Shown here: in pieces, positions 8,388-17,481 of the stretch | Layout: each line of letters opens with the position of its first letter | Numbering within the stretch: the stretch's first letter is position 1 | Source: PALSA-612 sp963704335 | GTDB taxonomy: Bacteria; Actinomycetota; Thermoleophilia; Gaiellales; Gaiellaceae | Direction of reading: 5' to 3' | NCBI GenBank assembly: GCA_963704335.1 | Contig: OY969889.1 | Location: 992,001-1,056,000 of the forward strand | Length of the DNA stretch: 64,000 bases | Made by a program: the position numbers and the translations under genes | The notes under the pieces: model-generated | What the model was told of the DNA's origin: nothing | Databases searched by the model: none | Seen by the model: the letters and a program-made list of their open reading frames with translations, nothing else

Positions 8388-8413
8388 CGAACATCGAGCG
8401 CTTCTCGCCAGCT

Positions 8414-8830
8414 CTAGCCTGGAGTCGAAAGCGCCCCGCTGGTTGCGGCTGCGTCCAGGACGGTGCCGCACGGCGGCACGCAGATCTGGATCGGTCCGCA
8501 GCAGGTGGCCGCGGCGCACTTCCAGCCCGCCGGGCACTGGTTCGAGTTCCTGCACGGCCTCGCACCTTCACACGAAATGCCCTGATGGCAGAAGCAGCAT
8601 CCGTTGGTCGTGGGGACGCACCCGCAGCCATCTCCGCAGATGGTTTGGCTCGCGCATTGACCGCACGCGGCGACGTCCATGTCCACCGCCTGCTGAGTGC
8701 ACACGTCGAGCGGCTTCGGGTTCGCGGAGGCCGACGAAGTGATGATGCCCCCGGCGCCGAGCACGATCGCGCCTGCGCCCGCCCTCTTGAGCAGGCTCCT
8801 ACGGGAAACGCTCCCTTCGCTCACTGCCAT
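8414..8830 (-). CDS. Tat-exported Cys-rich protein
   Basis: The product has 138 residues. The N-terminus has a twin-arginine motif (SRRSLLKR) and a hydrophobic Ala/Gly stretch that ends near TSSASANP, so export in folded form is likely. The mature part of about 100 residues holds some 18 Cys, including two CC pairs, CGQC, CFC and a CPAGWKC-type run, like knottin or disulfide/metal-rich scaffolds. A strong Shine-Dalgarno (GGGGGAGGTGAG) precedes the ATG. I do not recognise the family. It lies downstream of PqqD-like and HprK-like genes in the same orientation and is a candidate substrate of that cassette. Confidence 0.75.
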   Translation of the reverse strand: MAVSEGSVSRRSLLKRAGAGAIVLGAGGIITSSASANPKPLDVCTQQAVDMDVAACGQCASQTICGDGCGCVPTTNGCCFCHQGISCEGARPCRNSNQCPAGWKCAAATCCGPIQICVPPCGTVLDAAATSGALSTPG

Positions 8831-8987
8831 GTTCGCTCACCTCCCCCTCATTGACAGCGTGGTCGCAATTACCGCACCTCCGAAGCCGGCTGTCGATACC
8901 GCAAGTGCACGAGATCGCTCCCCGTCGCGCCGTATCTTTTCTACGCTCGGAGGCAGAGCTGAAAGTTCCGAGCCTCGCGCGGAGTGC

Positions 8988-9809
8988 TCAGGCGGGACGA
9001 AGCGTGTGGATGAGCGCCTCGAGGGTCGTCTTAGGCCGGGACGACTGGATCTCGTAGCAGCGCGCCTTCTCGACGAGCCTGCCTACTCCCTCGAGGCCGG
9101 CGCCGCCGATCTGATCGAGGTTCAGGGCCCGCGTGACCAGCAGGTGCGCTGCCCGTCCTGGGGAGTACGCCCGGACGGGCTCCTCGGCGAGCCCGATGAA
9201 GCAGACGACGTCGACGTCGATCGGCCCGTCGACCGCGCCCCGCCTCTCGCGGCCGTCCACCGGCTGGATCTCTACAAGCCGTTCGAGCGCGTCCGCCGGC
9301 ACGTCGAGCATCCGTGGCGGCGGGACGACACGGCCGGACTCCGCCTCGATGGCCACGAAGGTGCTCACCGGAAGCTCGAGACCAGAGCGCTCGAGCGCAC
9401 GGTGTCCCAGCGTGCCGAGGTAGGGCGCCAGGATCGGGGGAACGAGCCCGACGACGTCGCCCAGCCTCACGACCGCGGCCTCGACGTAGATGCTGTCCGC
9501 CCGCTCGCTCGCCTGGAGATGCTCGAACTGGGCGAACAGCATTTCGCCTGCCAGTCGCAGGTCGCGGGTCCGCACGAGGGCGCGGCTCTCCTCGTAGAGG
9601 ATGTGGAAGCGCTTCCCCACCTGGCCGTCGTCTCCGTCGGCGACGAGCAGCGATAGGTAGGGCGCCGTATCGTCGTCGACGCGGTACTCGGAGAACGTCT
9701 CGTCCAGCCACTCGCCGCAGGCTTCGGAGTTGGTGCGGACGCCGAACTGCACCCTGCCGATCTCGTACGAGCGCCGCACCACCCACCCGAGGTGGTCGAG
9801 CTCGTCCAT
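8988..9809 (-). CDS. HprK-related protein without a recognisable P-loop
   Basis: The product has 273 residues and its ATG directly follows the stop of the PqqD-like gene. The layout recalls HPr-kinase-related (HprK-rel-A) proteins that co-occur with PqqD-like proteins: an N-terminal beta-rich part, a central VVRLGDVVGLVPPILAPYLG region where the Walker A loop should lie, and an acidic middle. No GxxGxGK(S/T) is present, so ATP binding is doubtful. It might be a pseudokinase or a peptide-binding protein. Assignment rests on neighbourhood and general layout; a profile search would decide. Confidence 0.5.
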   Translation of the reverse strand: MDELDHLGWVVRRSYEIGRVQFGVRTNSEACGEWLDETFSEYRVDDDTAPYLSLLVADGDDGQVGKRFHILYEESRALVRTRDLRLAGEMLFAQFEHLQASERADSIYVEAAVVRLGDVVGLVPPILAPYLGTLGHRALERSGLELPVSTFVAIEAESGRVVPPPRMLDVPADALERLVEIQPVDGRERRGAVDGPIDVDVVCFIGLAEEPVRAYSPGRAAHLLVTRALNLDQIGGAGLEGVGRLVEKARCYEIQSSRPKTTLEALIHTLRPA

Positions 9810-10166
9810 TCACTCGCTCCGGGGCACCTCGCGGCGGATCTTCGCGCGACTGTCGGCGGCAGCCGAGTCGCTCAGCGCGAAGAGCTTCTCGGCGCCGCGG
9901 CTGGGGACGAGGACGCCGAATTGCCGAAACCGTCGAACGAGCGAGCGCACCTGCGGGCCGATCACCTCTTCGTCGACCTCCTGCGCCTCGGCAAGGTCGG
10001 CGATCGTCTCCCGCACGGTTGCCGTCCCGTCGCACAGCTGCAGAACGAGGGAGGCCATCGGGTTCAGGTAGTGGACGAGGTCGCTCAGCGGGTCGTACGC
10101 AACGGCTTCGTCCCCGATCTCGAGGAGCGTGATGTCGCCACGGATCGCCGGTTTCGTCGCAGGCAT
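9810..10166 (-). CDS. PqqD-like peptide-chaperone protein
   Basis: The product has 118 residues. It shows the PqqD/RRE pattern: a short beta-hairpin (DITLLEIGDEAVAYDPLSD), then HYLNPMASLVLQLCDGTATVRE, and a helical second half with VDEEVIGPQVRSLVRRFRQFGVLV. In RiPP pathways this fold holds the leader peptide of the precursor for the modifying enzyme. It sits 4 nt after the regulator gene and abuts the HprK-like gene. No radical-SAM gene is nearby, so a PQQ role is unlikely. Confidence 0.7.
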   Translation of the reverse strand: MPATKPAIRGDITLLEIGDEAVAYDPLSDLVHYLNPMASLVLQLCDGTATVRETIADLAEAQEVDEEVIGPQVRSLVRRFRQFGVLVPSRGAEKLFALSDSAAADSRAKIRREVPRSE

Positions 10167-10170
10167 TTCG

Positions 10171-10899
10171 CTAGCCCGAGGCTTCGGAGCCCCCGACGGC
10201 GTTTCCTACCGCCCCGGCCGTAGTCGGCGAATCGAGGTGTTCGAGGAGGCCGTTCTCGATCACGAACGTGGCGGCTTCCAGCCGGGAGTGCGCCCCGAGC
10301 TTCGTCAGGATGTTCTGGATGTGTGTCCGCGCCGTCTCGGTGCTGATGACCAGCTGTTCGGCGATCGCACCGGTCTTCATTCCGCGGGCGACGAGGCCCA
10401 GCACCTGGCGCTCTCGAGGCGAGAGGTTGGCGAGTTTGAGCAGCGCCGCCTCATGCTCGTTGCGGCGCCCGATCAGCTCGGAAAGCAGAGGGCCCAACAT
10501 CGTGGGAGGGACGAGGACCTCGCCACGGGCGACCCCGCGCACGGTCTCGAGGAGCTCGGAGAGGGAGCAATCTTTGGTCACGTAGCCGCTCGCGCCGCAG
10601 CCGAGCCCCTCGGCGAGCACACGCTGGTCGCACTCGTCGGCGAGCACGATGACGCGACTCTCGGGTGCGTGGTCTCGGAGCATGCAGCTCGCCGTTCCCC
10701 CGGCGAACCCAGGCAGGCCGGAGCTGAGCAGAATGACGGTCGCCCCAGCCTCGGCCGCCCGGGAGACAGCCGTCTCCGCATCGTTTGCTTCGCCGACGAC
10801 GACGAGGTCCGGCTCGCGATCGATGCCCTCCCGGAGCGTTTCCCGGTAGAGCTTGTTCTCGATCGCGATGAATACAGGAGTCTGCGGCTCTCTCCCCAC
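10171..10899 (-). CDS. NarL/FixJ-type regulator with a degenerate receiver domain
   Basis: The product has 242 residues from a GTG start. Residues 8-125 align with a receiver domain, but key residues are lost. The acidic pair is Ile13-Glu14, the phospho-acceptor Asp is Ser59 (in VILLSSGLP), and the switch Thr is Ala87. Only Lys109 (GYVTKD) remains. Residues about 172-230 are a good LuxR-type helix-turn-helix (LSPRERQVLGLVARGM...TARTHIQNILTKLG). It is probably a DNA-binding regulator not controlled by phosphorylation. It heads the PqqD/HprK-like gene set, and a palindrome at 10911-10928 lies just upstream. Confidence 0.85.
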   Translation of the reverse strand: MGREPQTPVFIAIENKLYRETLREGIDREPDLVVVGEANDAETAVSRAAEAGATVILLSSGLPGFAGGTASCMLRDHAPESRVIVLADECDQRVLAEGLGCGASGYVTKDCSLSELLETVRGVARGEVLVPPTMLGPLLSELIGRRNEHEAALLKLANLSPRERQVLGLVARGMKTGAIAEQLVISTETARTHIQNILTKLGAHSRLEAATFVIENGLLEHLDSPTTAGAVGNAVGGSEASG

Positions 10900-10910
10900 C
10901 TCTATGCCTG

Positions 10911-10928
10911 CTAGTACGTCCGTACTAG
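10911..10928. promoter_or_regulatory. Palindrome upstream of the NarL-like regulator
   Basis: CTAGTACG-TC-CGTACTAG is a perfect 8-bp inverted repeat, 12 nt upstream of the GTG start. Its position fits an operator, possibly for autoregulation. The core TAGTACG recurs in the centre of the large inverted repeat near 41712, which may be chance. Confidence 0.5.
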
Positions 10929-10973
10929 GTGATCCTCGCGCATTGATGCAAAAAGCGCAAGGGTTGCCGCCCG

Positions 10974-11648
10974 CTAGTTGCCTGCGGAGGCGGAGACGTA
11001 GTCGGCGACGGCCTGGATCTCAGCGTCGCTCAGCGTGCCCTTGAAGGGTGGCATGGCGCCCGCGCCGTTCGTCACGCGGTCGACCACGAGCGCCTTGGGA
11101 GGCTGAGCCTGGTCGAGGTTCGGTCCCACCGTTCCCGTCGTGCCCGCGTCGGCCAGCGTATGGCAGCCTGCGCAGTTCGTCGTGAAGATGCTCTTGCCGT
11201 CTGCCGCCTGCCCTCCTCCAGGAGGTGGCGGCGGCTTGGCGCCCGGGACGCCGGCAACCGAGGCGACATACGCCGCTACGTTGTCGACGTCGTCTCCGGT
11301 GACGAGGTCGGCGGGCATCGCCGGATCGCCGGCCGTGGTGACGAGCTGGCCTTCGTCGTTCACGCGCCCTTCCGCTGGATACTGGATCTGACCGGCGACG
11401 ACCTGCTGGATCGTGCTCTCCTCGAAGCCCTGCTCCCGGTCGGAGGCGAAGGCGTCGTCGAGGTTCGGCCCGATGATGCCCGCCGTCCCCGCCGCAGCCA
11501 GCGTGTGACAGCTCCCGCACTGCTGCTTGAACAGCTCCTCGCCGCGTGCCGTGTCGCCGCCGGACGAGATGCCGCCGGCGCCTGCGCCGCCGCACCCGGC
11601 GGCGGCAATCGACAAGACCAGCACCGCGGCGACGAGCGAGCTCCGCAC
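10974..11648 (-). CDS. Dihaem c-type cytochrome lipoprotein
   Basis: The product has 224 residues from a GTG. The signal peptide ends in a lipobox (IAAAGC). There are two cytochrome c domains, each with a CxxCH haem site: CGSCH near residue 44 and CAGCH near residue 159. The probable distal Met ligands lie in PAMPADL and GAMPPFKG. A Pro/Gly linker joins the domains. It is a membrane-anchored extracytoplasmic electron carrier and a plausible donor to the A2 oxidase at 3.6-8.4 kb, though it is not in that operon. Confidence 0.9.
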   Translation of the reverse strand: MRSSLVAAVLVLSIAAAGCGGAGAGGISSGGDTARGEELFKQQCGSCHTLAAAGTAGIIGPNLDDAFASDREQGFEESTIQQVVAGQIQYPAEGRVNDEGQLVTTAGDPAMPADLVTGDDVDNVAAYVASVAGVPGAKPPPPPGGGQAADGKSIFTTNCAGCHTLADAGTTGTVGPNLDQAQPPKALVVDRVTNGAGAMPPFKGTLSDAEIQAVADYVSASAGN

Positions 11649-11658
11649 TCGCGCGAGT

Positions 11659-12540
11659 CTAACCCTGAGGGCTGGCGGCCTGCTGCGCGATCTGCTGCTG
11701 GAGATCCTTGATCTTCTGGCGCGCGTCGACCACGAGCGGGTCGGTCGGGAAGCGCTTCACGAAGGTCTTGTAGACCTTCAGGGCGGCAGCCGCGTCACCC
11801 GCGCCTTCCGCAGCCTGACCCCAGCGGATCAGGGCCGACGAGTCCTCGGGCGCGAGCGCCGAAAGCTGCCGGTAGACGTCGAGCGCGTCCCGGTTGGCCG
11901 TCTGGTACTTCGCAACGGCCTCCTGGTACAGGGTCTCGGCCTGTGTCGACGCCGCTTGCCCCAGCGGGTCGACGAACGACCCGAGTGCCTGTCCGAGCGC
12001 ACCGGCGCCGGGACGGAACTGCGCTGCCGGAGCGGCCAGGCTGAGGGCGCGCGCCGCTGCGTTCGCTTCGTTCGCTGCGACAGCAGCCTGGTTCTGGAAG
12101 ACGAGGGCGAGTGCCGCGAGGATCTCTTCGTCCTTGGGGTTGGTCACGAGGTAGGCGCGGTAGGCGGCGATCGCGTCCGCGCTCCGACCGTCGCGCTCGA
12201 GCGCCTGGGCCAGCTCCCCGAGGGCGGTCTTGTCCCTCGGCCGCTCGGCAACGCGCTCCTGCAGCTCCTCGACGGAAGGAGCTCCGCCGCCGCCGAACGC
12301 GTTGCTGAAGACGTCGCCGAGCCCGGCGTTGCCCGAGCCGACTCCCAAAAACACGAAGCTGCCGGCGAAGACGATGGCGAGCAGTGCGAAGGCCCACTTG
12401 GCGTGACCGCGCAGCCGTGTGAAGAAGAGCTCGTCCTCGAGTGTCTTCTCGGCCTTGCGGCGAGATTTCTTCTGGTCGGGCTCTACCGGCCGAGCAGCTT
12501 TGCCCGTGCCTCGATTCCTCTTTGTCGCAGCTCTTGCCAT
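11659..12540 (-). CDS. Membrane-anchored TPR-type protein
   Basis: The product has 293 residues from the ATG at 12540. A longer open frame continues upstream, but it runs antisense-like through the amidohydrolase gene. A basic cytoplasmic head (KRNRGTGKAARPVEPDQKKSRRK) is followed by one transmembrane helix (about 49-67). The rest is helical repeat sequence of the TPR kind (ALGELAQALERDGRSADAIAAYRAYL; RWGQAAEGAGDAAAALKVYKTFVKRFP). It is probably a scaffold facing outward. The gene overlaps the amidohydrolase 3' end by 58 nt. Confidence 0.8.
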   Translation of the reverse strand: MARAATKRNRGTGKAARPVEPDQKKSRRKAEKTLEDELFFTRLRGHAKWAFALLAIVFAGSFVFLGVGSGNAGLGDVFSNAFGGGGAPSVEELQERVAERPRDKTALGELAQALERDGRSADAIAAYRAYLVTNPKDEEILAALALVFQNQAAVAANEANAAARALSLAAPAAQFRPGAGALGQALGSFVDPLGQAASTQAETLYQEAVAKYQTANRDALDVYRQLSALAPEDSSALIRWGQAAEGAGDAAAALKVYKTFVKRFPTDPLVVDARQKIKDLQQQIAQQAASPQG

Positions 12541-13742
12541 TGGTAGGTCTCCGCCTCGTAGCGTACCTCCCCGCCGACGAGCGTCAGCAGTACCCTCGAC
12601 GCGGACCCGCCCATGACGACAGCGGCCGCCGGATCCTCCCACGGCACATACGGCGAGCCCTCGAGGCTGACGACGGCGAGATCGGCCTGCTTGCCGGGCT
12701 CGAGCGAGCCGACCTCGTCGGCCAGGCCGAGTGCCGCCGCGGAGCCAAGGGTCGCAAGCTCGAGCGTCTCGCTCGCCGTCAAGGCGTTCGGGCGCTGCTC
12801 CCGTGCGCGGGCGGCCGTCAAAGCCGCGCGCATCTCGTCGAACATGTCGAACGACGGCGCTGACGCCGGGCTGTCGGTGCCGAGGCCGACAGTGATCCCG
12901 CTGTCGAGCAGCTCTCGCACCGGCGCAACGCCGCAGCCGAGCAAGGCGTTCGAGCGCGGGCAGTGCGCCACTGCGGTGCCGCTCGCCGCGAGCAGCTCGA
13001 TCTCCTCGGCGTCGACCATCACGCAGTGCGCGGCGACCAGACCTGGCCCGAGCGCCCCGATGTCGGCCAGGAGCCGCGCCCCGGTCGTCCCCGGGGGTGT
13101 GACGAGAAGCTCCCGGAATGACTCCCACGGCCCGCCTTCGCCGAGGAGAAAGCGATGCTCCGAGACGCTCTCCGAGAGGTGCGTTGCCACCGGCACGCCG
13201 AGCGAGGCACACAACGCGTAGACATCGGGCGTGACCGTGTACGGAGCATGAGGAGACACTCCGAGCGTGACGAGCTCCGACCATGCCCCGTCGCCGACCT
13301 GCCGCAGCGTGTCGAATCTTTCCTGAGCCCGCGCGAGGTCGGACCCGAAAACCTCGAGGTAGACGATCGCCCGTAAGCCCAGCTCGGCGCAGGCGAGTGT
13401 CGTGGCGCCGCTGAACGAGCAATCCCCGACGGTAGTGATCCCCGAGGCGAGGCACTCCGCCGCGCCAAGCCGTGCGATGTCGACGACATCGTCGAAGTGC
13501 AGGCGCTGCTTGCGTTCGACGTGGAGGCCGATCCAGTCGCTGAAGTCGACGAGACCGTCGCCGAAGCCGGCATAGACGGCGTACTCGAGATGGGAGTGCG
13601 CGTTGACGAGCCCCGGGACGATGGCCGCATCGGCGAAGCGCCTGCCCTCGCCGAGCTCGGCCGCAGGCCCGACGGCGACGACGCGACCGTCCTCGATCGC
13701 CACGGCTCCGTCGGGGATGGGCGGCCCCGAGACGGGGAGCAC
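12483..13742 (-). CDS. Amidohydrolase, SAH/MTA or aminofutalosine deaminase-like
   Basis: The product has 419 residues from a GTG. Metal ligands of the TRZ/ATZ-type amidohydrolase fold are visible: HSH in VNAHSHLE, His in SPHAPYTV, His in ATHLSES, and Asp in LGTDSPAS, plus the HCPRSNALLG loop. Family members deaminate adenosine-like compounds. In actinomycetes one branch acts in the futalosine menaquinone route; which branch applies cannot be told here. Homologous N-termini usually include a few residues before VLPVSG, but no ATG, GTG or TTG lies upstream in frame near the tatA stop. Confidence 0.82.
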   Translation of the reverse strand: MLPVSGPPIPDGAVAIEDGRVVAVGPAAELGEGRRFADAAIVPGLVNAHSHLEYAVYAGFGDGLVDFSDWIGLHVERKQRLHFDDVVDIARLGAAECLASGITTVGDCSFSGATTLACAELGLRAIVYLEVFGSDLARAQERFDTLRQVGDGAWSELVTLGVSPHAPYTVTPDVYALCASLGVPVATHLSESVSEHRFLLGEGGPWESFRELLVTPPGTTGARLLADIGALGPGLVAAHCVMVDAEEIELLAASGTAVAHCPRSNALLGCGVAPVRELLDSGITVGLGTDSPASAPSFDMFDEMRAALTAARAREQRPNALTASETLELATLGSAAALGLADEVGSLEPGKQADLAVVSLEGSPYVPWEDPAAAVVMGGSASRVLLTLVGGEVRYEAETYQWQELRQRGIEARAKLLGR

Positions 13743-13767
13743 CCACTCCGCAGAAAGAACGGTTGAG

Positions 13768-14019
13768 CTAGCTATCCGACTTCTTGGTGCCGGCGGCTAC
13801 GGGCTGCTCGTCCTCTTCCTCGACGGCGCGAACCGTTAGCTCGGGCGGCCCATACGCGTCCTCGAGCTCGGGCTTCTCGTCCTTGCCGGAGACGGAATTC
13901 TTGAACTCCCGCATCCCCTTGCCGACCGAGCGGCCGATCTCCGGGAGCTTGCGGGAGCCGAAGACGAGAAGCAGCACGACAACGAGGATGATGATCTCCG
14001 TCGGGCTGATGTTCGGCAT
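13768..14019 (-). CDS. tatA: Sec-independent translocase subunit TatA/E
   Basis: The product has 83 residues from the ATG at 14019 (an upstream in-frame start exists but adds an atypical head). It shows the TatA pattern of a short N-terminal transmembrane helix (EIIILVVVLLLVFG), the hinge SRKLPEIGRSVGKGMREFK amphipathic helix, and an acidic tail. It forms the Tat pore for folded proteins such as the Cys-rich protein at 8414-8830. No tatC is in the window. Confidence 0.92.
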   Translation of the reverse strand: MPNISPTEIIILVVVLLLVFGSRKLPEIGRSVGKGMREFKNSVSGKDEKPELEDAYGPPELTVRAVEEEDEQPVAAGTKKSDS

Positions 14020-14075
14020 GTTGCTAGCGTAGCACCGGGGTTGGGAGCGTCCAAAGTGGCGAGACGGCACTCCGG

Positions 14076-14081
14076 TAGAAT
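14076..14081 (+). promoter_or_regulatory. Possible -10 element of the suf operon
   Basis: TAGAAT lies about 55 nt upstream of the sufC start, between the divergent tatA and sufC genes. No good -35 box sits at the right distance, so an activator or another sigma factor would be needed. This is a weak call. Confidence 0.35.
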
Positions 14082-14136
14082 GAGTTACAAGCGCGGCGAA
14101 GTTTCGCGTGTTTACAAGGAGAAAGGACTCACGAGC

Positions 14137-14918
<782 letters not shown>

Positions 14919-14919
<1 letters not shown>

Positions 14920-16337
14920 TGGCGCAGACCGAGACTGAAGTCGTCAAGGGGATCGGCTCCGATTACGAGGTCAAGTACGGCTTCCACGTACCGGAGGACT
15001 ACTTCTTCAAGTCGGGCCGCGGCCTGTCGCACGAGCTCGTCGATGCCATCTCGAGCCACAAGGACGAACCGGCCTGGATGCGGAAGTTCCGCCACAAGTC
15101 GCTCGAGTACTTCAACGCCCGCCCGCTGCCCGCCTGGGGTGGCGACGTCACGACGATCGACTTCGACAACATCTACTACTACATCAGGCCCACGGAGAAG
15201 CAGGCGAAGAACTGGGAGGACCTCCCGGCCGACATCTTGGACACATGGGACAAGCTCGGGATCCCCGAGGCCGAGAAGAAGTACCTCGCGGGTGTTGGAG
15301 CCCAGTACGAGTCCGAGGTCGTCTACCACAAGCTCAAGGAGGACCTCGAGAAGCAGGGAGTGCTCTTCCTCGACATGGACTCGGGCCTGCGCGAGCACGA
15401 GGATCTCGTCAAGGAGTACTTCGGGAAGATCATCCCGCAGAACGACAACAAGTTCGCGGCGCTCAACTCCGCCGTCTGGTCGGGAGGCTCGTTCATCTAC
15501 GTGCCGCCCGGCGTGAAGATCGAGATGCCGCTCCAGGCCTATTTCCGCATCAACGCGGAGAACATGGGTCAGTTCGAGCGCACGCTGATCATCGTCGACG
15601 AGGGCGCCTACGTGCACTACGTCGAGGGCTGCACGGCGCCGATCTACTCGACCGACTCGCTGCACTCGGCGGTCGTAGAGATCATCGTCAAGAAGGGTGG
15701 CCGCTGCCGCTACACGACGATCCAGAACTGGTCGACGAACGTCTACAACCTCGTCACGAAGCGCGCCGTCGCCTACGAGGGGGCGACGATGGAGTGGGTC
15801 GACGGGAACCTCGGCTCGAAGTTGACCATGAAGTACCCGGCCATCTGGCTGATGGGCGAGGGCGCTCACGGCGAGGTGCTGTCGATCGCGTTCGCCGGCA
15901 AGGGCCAGCATCAGGACGCGGGCGGTAAGTGCGTCCACGTTGCACCGAACACGTCATCGGTCATCACCTCGAAGTCGATCTCGAAGGACGGTGGACGCGG
16001 CGGTTATCGCGGGCTGCTCGAGGTCGCGAACGGCGCCCACGGCTCGAAGTCGAAGGTCGTGTGCGACGCGCTGCTGCTCGACGAGCACTCGCGCTCGGAC
16101 ACGTACCCGTACATCCGTATCGACGAGTCCAACGTCGACATCGGCCACGAGGCCACGGTTTCGAAGATCGGCGAGGAGCAGCTCTTCTACCTCATGAGCC
16201 GCGGGCTCTCGGAGGCCGAGGCCAGCGCGATGATCGTTTCCGGCTTCGTCGAGCCGATCACGAAGGAGCTTCCTCTGGAGTACGCCGTCGAGATGAACCG
16301 GCTGATTCAGCTCCAGATGGAAGGCTCTGTCGGTTGA
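14919..16337 (+). CDS. sufB: Fe-S assembly scaffold SufB
   Basis: The product has 472 residues and its ATG overlaps the sufC stop. It has the full SufB length and family segments (GGSFIYVPPGVKIEMPLQAYFR, trimmed here to the recognisable core FIYVPPGV; LHSAVVEIIV; GLSEAEASAMIVSGF near the C-terminus). SufB builds the [4Fe-4S] cluster with SufC and SufD. Its stop overlaps the TTG of the first VOC gene (TTGA), so translation is coupled into the VOC block, not directly into sufD. Confidence 0.96.
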
Positions 16338-16723
16338 TCGGCGCCCAGCGCGTCGACTTCGTCTCGATCCCGGTTCGTGACAAGGAGCGGGCGGCGAAGT
16401 TCTATGCAGAGACGCTCGGCCTGGAACTGAATCCGCTGACTGGGGGAAACTGGCCGGAGTTCGAGACCGACAACGTGACGCTTGCCGTCGTCGTACCGGA
16501 GGCGCTGGGGCTCGAGTTCGCGCCTCTGCCGTTCGGGTCGGTCGCCATCCGTGTTCCCGACGTCGCGGAGGCTCGTGCGAAGCTCGAGGCTGCGGGCATC
16601 GAGTTCGAGCGCGACAGCTTCGACTCGGGCGTCTGCCACATGGCCTTCTTCAGAGACTCGGAAGGCAACGGGCTGATGATCCACCATCGCTACGCGCCGT
16701 ACTCAGACGGCTCCACGCCGTGA
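16334..16723 (+). CDS. VOC (glyoxalase/bleomycin-resistance fold) protein 1 of the suf operon
   Basis: The product has 129 residues from a TTG that overlaps the sufB stop. The neighbouring VOC genes start at equivalent TGATC(G) overlaps, which supports this start. It carries two beta-alpha-beta-beta-beta modules: RVDFVSIPVRDKERAAKFYAETLG, and GSVAIRVPDVAEARAKLEAAG ending in DSEGNGLMIHHRYAPYSDG. The tail RYAPY-x-DG-(S/T)-TP is shared by all members of this gene block except the last. The function is unknown. The location between sufB and sufD suggests a link to Fe-S or sulfur/oxidative chemistry. Confidence 0.85.
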   Translation: MIGAQRVDFVSIPVRDKERAAKFYAETLGLELNPLTGGNWPEFETDNVTLAVVVPEALGLEFAPLPFGSVAIRVPDVAEARAKLEAAGIEFERDSFDSGVCHMAFFRDSEGNGLMIHHRYAPYSDGSTP

Positions 16724-17103
16724 TCGAGCGCGTCGACTACATCCGCGTTCCCGTGACCGACATGGACGCGGCCAACCACTTCTACGGCGAGCTGCTGGGT
16801 CTCGAGCGGAACCCGAACTCACCCGGTGACGACTGGGTGGAGTACGAGGCCGGGAACGTCACGCTGGCGGTCATGACGCCGCACACGCACGATTACGAGT
16901 TCACGGAGCTGCCGCCCGCGACCATCGCGTTTCGCGTCACCGATGTCGGGGAGGCGAAGGCGAAGCTCGAAGCCGCCGGTCTCGAGGTCGGCGAGATGTG
17001 GGATTCAGGCGCCTGCAAAGGCGCGGGAGTGAGCGACCCGGCCGGTAACCCCATCCTTCTGCACCGCCGCTACGCGCCGTACCCCGACGGCTCGACCCCG
17101 TAG
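16720..17103 (+). CDS. VOC protein 2 of the suf operon
   Basis: The product has 127 residues and its GTG overlaps the previous stop (GTGA). It has one VOC unit: IERVDYIRVPVTDMDAANHFYGELLGLERN at the N-terminus (recognisable core HFYGELLGL), PATIAFRVTDVGEAKAKL in the middle, and DPAGNPILLHRRYAPYPDG at the end. Near the C-terminus it has ACKGAGVSD where the paralogues have VCHMAFFxD, so a candidate metal-ligand His is missing. A different ligand or a structural role is possible. Confidence 0.85.
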   Translation: MIERVDYIRVPVTDMDAANHFYGELLGLERNPNSPGDDWVEYEAGNVTLAVMTPHTHDYEFTELPPATIAFRVTDVGEAKAKLEAAGLEVGEMWDSGACKGAGVSDPAGNPILLHRRYAPYPDGSTP

Positions 17104-17481
17104 ATGAAGATCGAGAAGGTTGACACCGTCGGCGTGCCGTCGCGGGACGGCAAGCGGTCCCGGCAGTTCTACGTCGAGACGCTCGGGCTGCGGCCCGACG
17201 ATCGGTCGTGGAACGAGTTCTGGATCGGGGAGACGTGCTTTGCCATCTGGTACCCCGAGCAGTTCGGGGGGGAGTTCGAGCCGCAGAAGAACAGCCTGGC
17301 GTTGCTGCGTGTGGAAGACGTGGCGGCTGCCAGGGCCGAGCTCGAGGACAAAGGCGTGGAGTTCGTCGGCGAGACGCTCGATACCGGTGTCTGCCACATG
17401 GCCTCGTTCCTCGATCCTGACGGCAACGAGTTGACACTCCACCGGCGCTACGCGCCGTACGCCGACGGAACCACGCCGTGA
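17104..17481 (+). CDS. VOC protein 3 of the suf operon
   Basis: The product has 125 residues and its ATG follows the previous stop directly. VOC modules: KVDTVGVPSRDGKRSRQFYVETLG, then SLALLRVEDVAAARAELEDKG, then TGVCHMASFLDPDGNELTLHRRYAPYADG. The GVCHMA-x-F-x-D-x-D-GN motif recurs in members 1, 3, 4 and 5. It is soluble and of unknown function, and is translationally linked to its neighbours. Confidence 0.85.
   Translation: MKIEKVDTVGVPSRDGKRSRQFYVETLGLRPDDRSWNEFWIGETCFAIWYPEQFGGEFEPQKNSLALLRVEDVAAARAELEDKGVEFVGETLDTGVCHMASFLDPDGNELTLHRRYAPYADGTTP

Noticed and set aside
8988..9809. Active HPr kinase
   Set aside because: No Walker A motif is present where the fold requires one, so catalytic activity cannot be claimed.
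12541..13746. Open frame upstream of the TPR protein that would give a 695-residue protein
   Set aside because: It overlaps the well-supported amidohydrolase in a shifted frame and has shadow composition; a normal start with a basic head and transmembrane helix lies at 12540.
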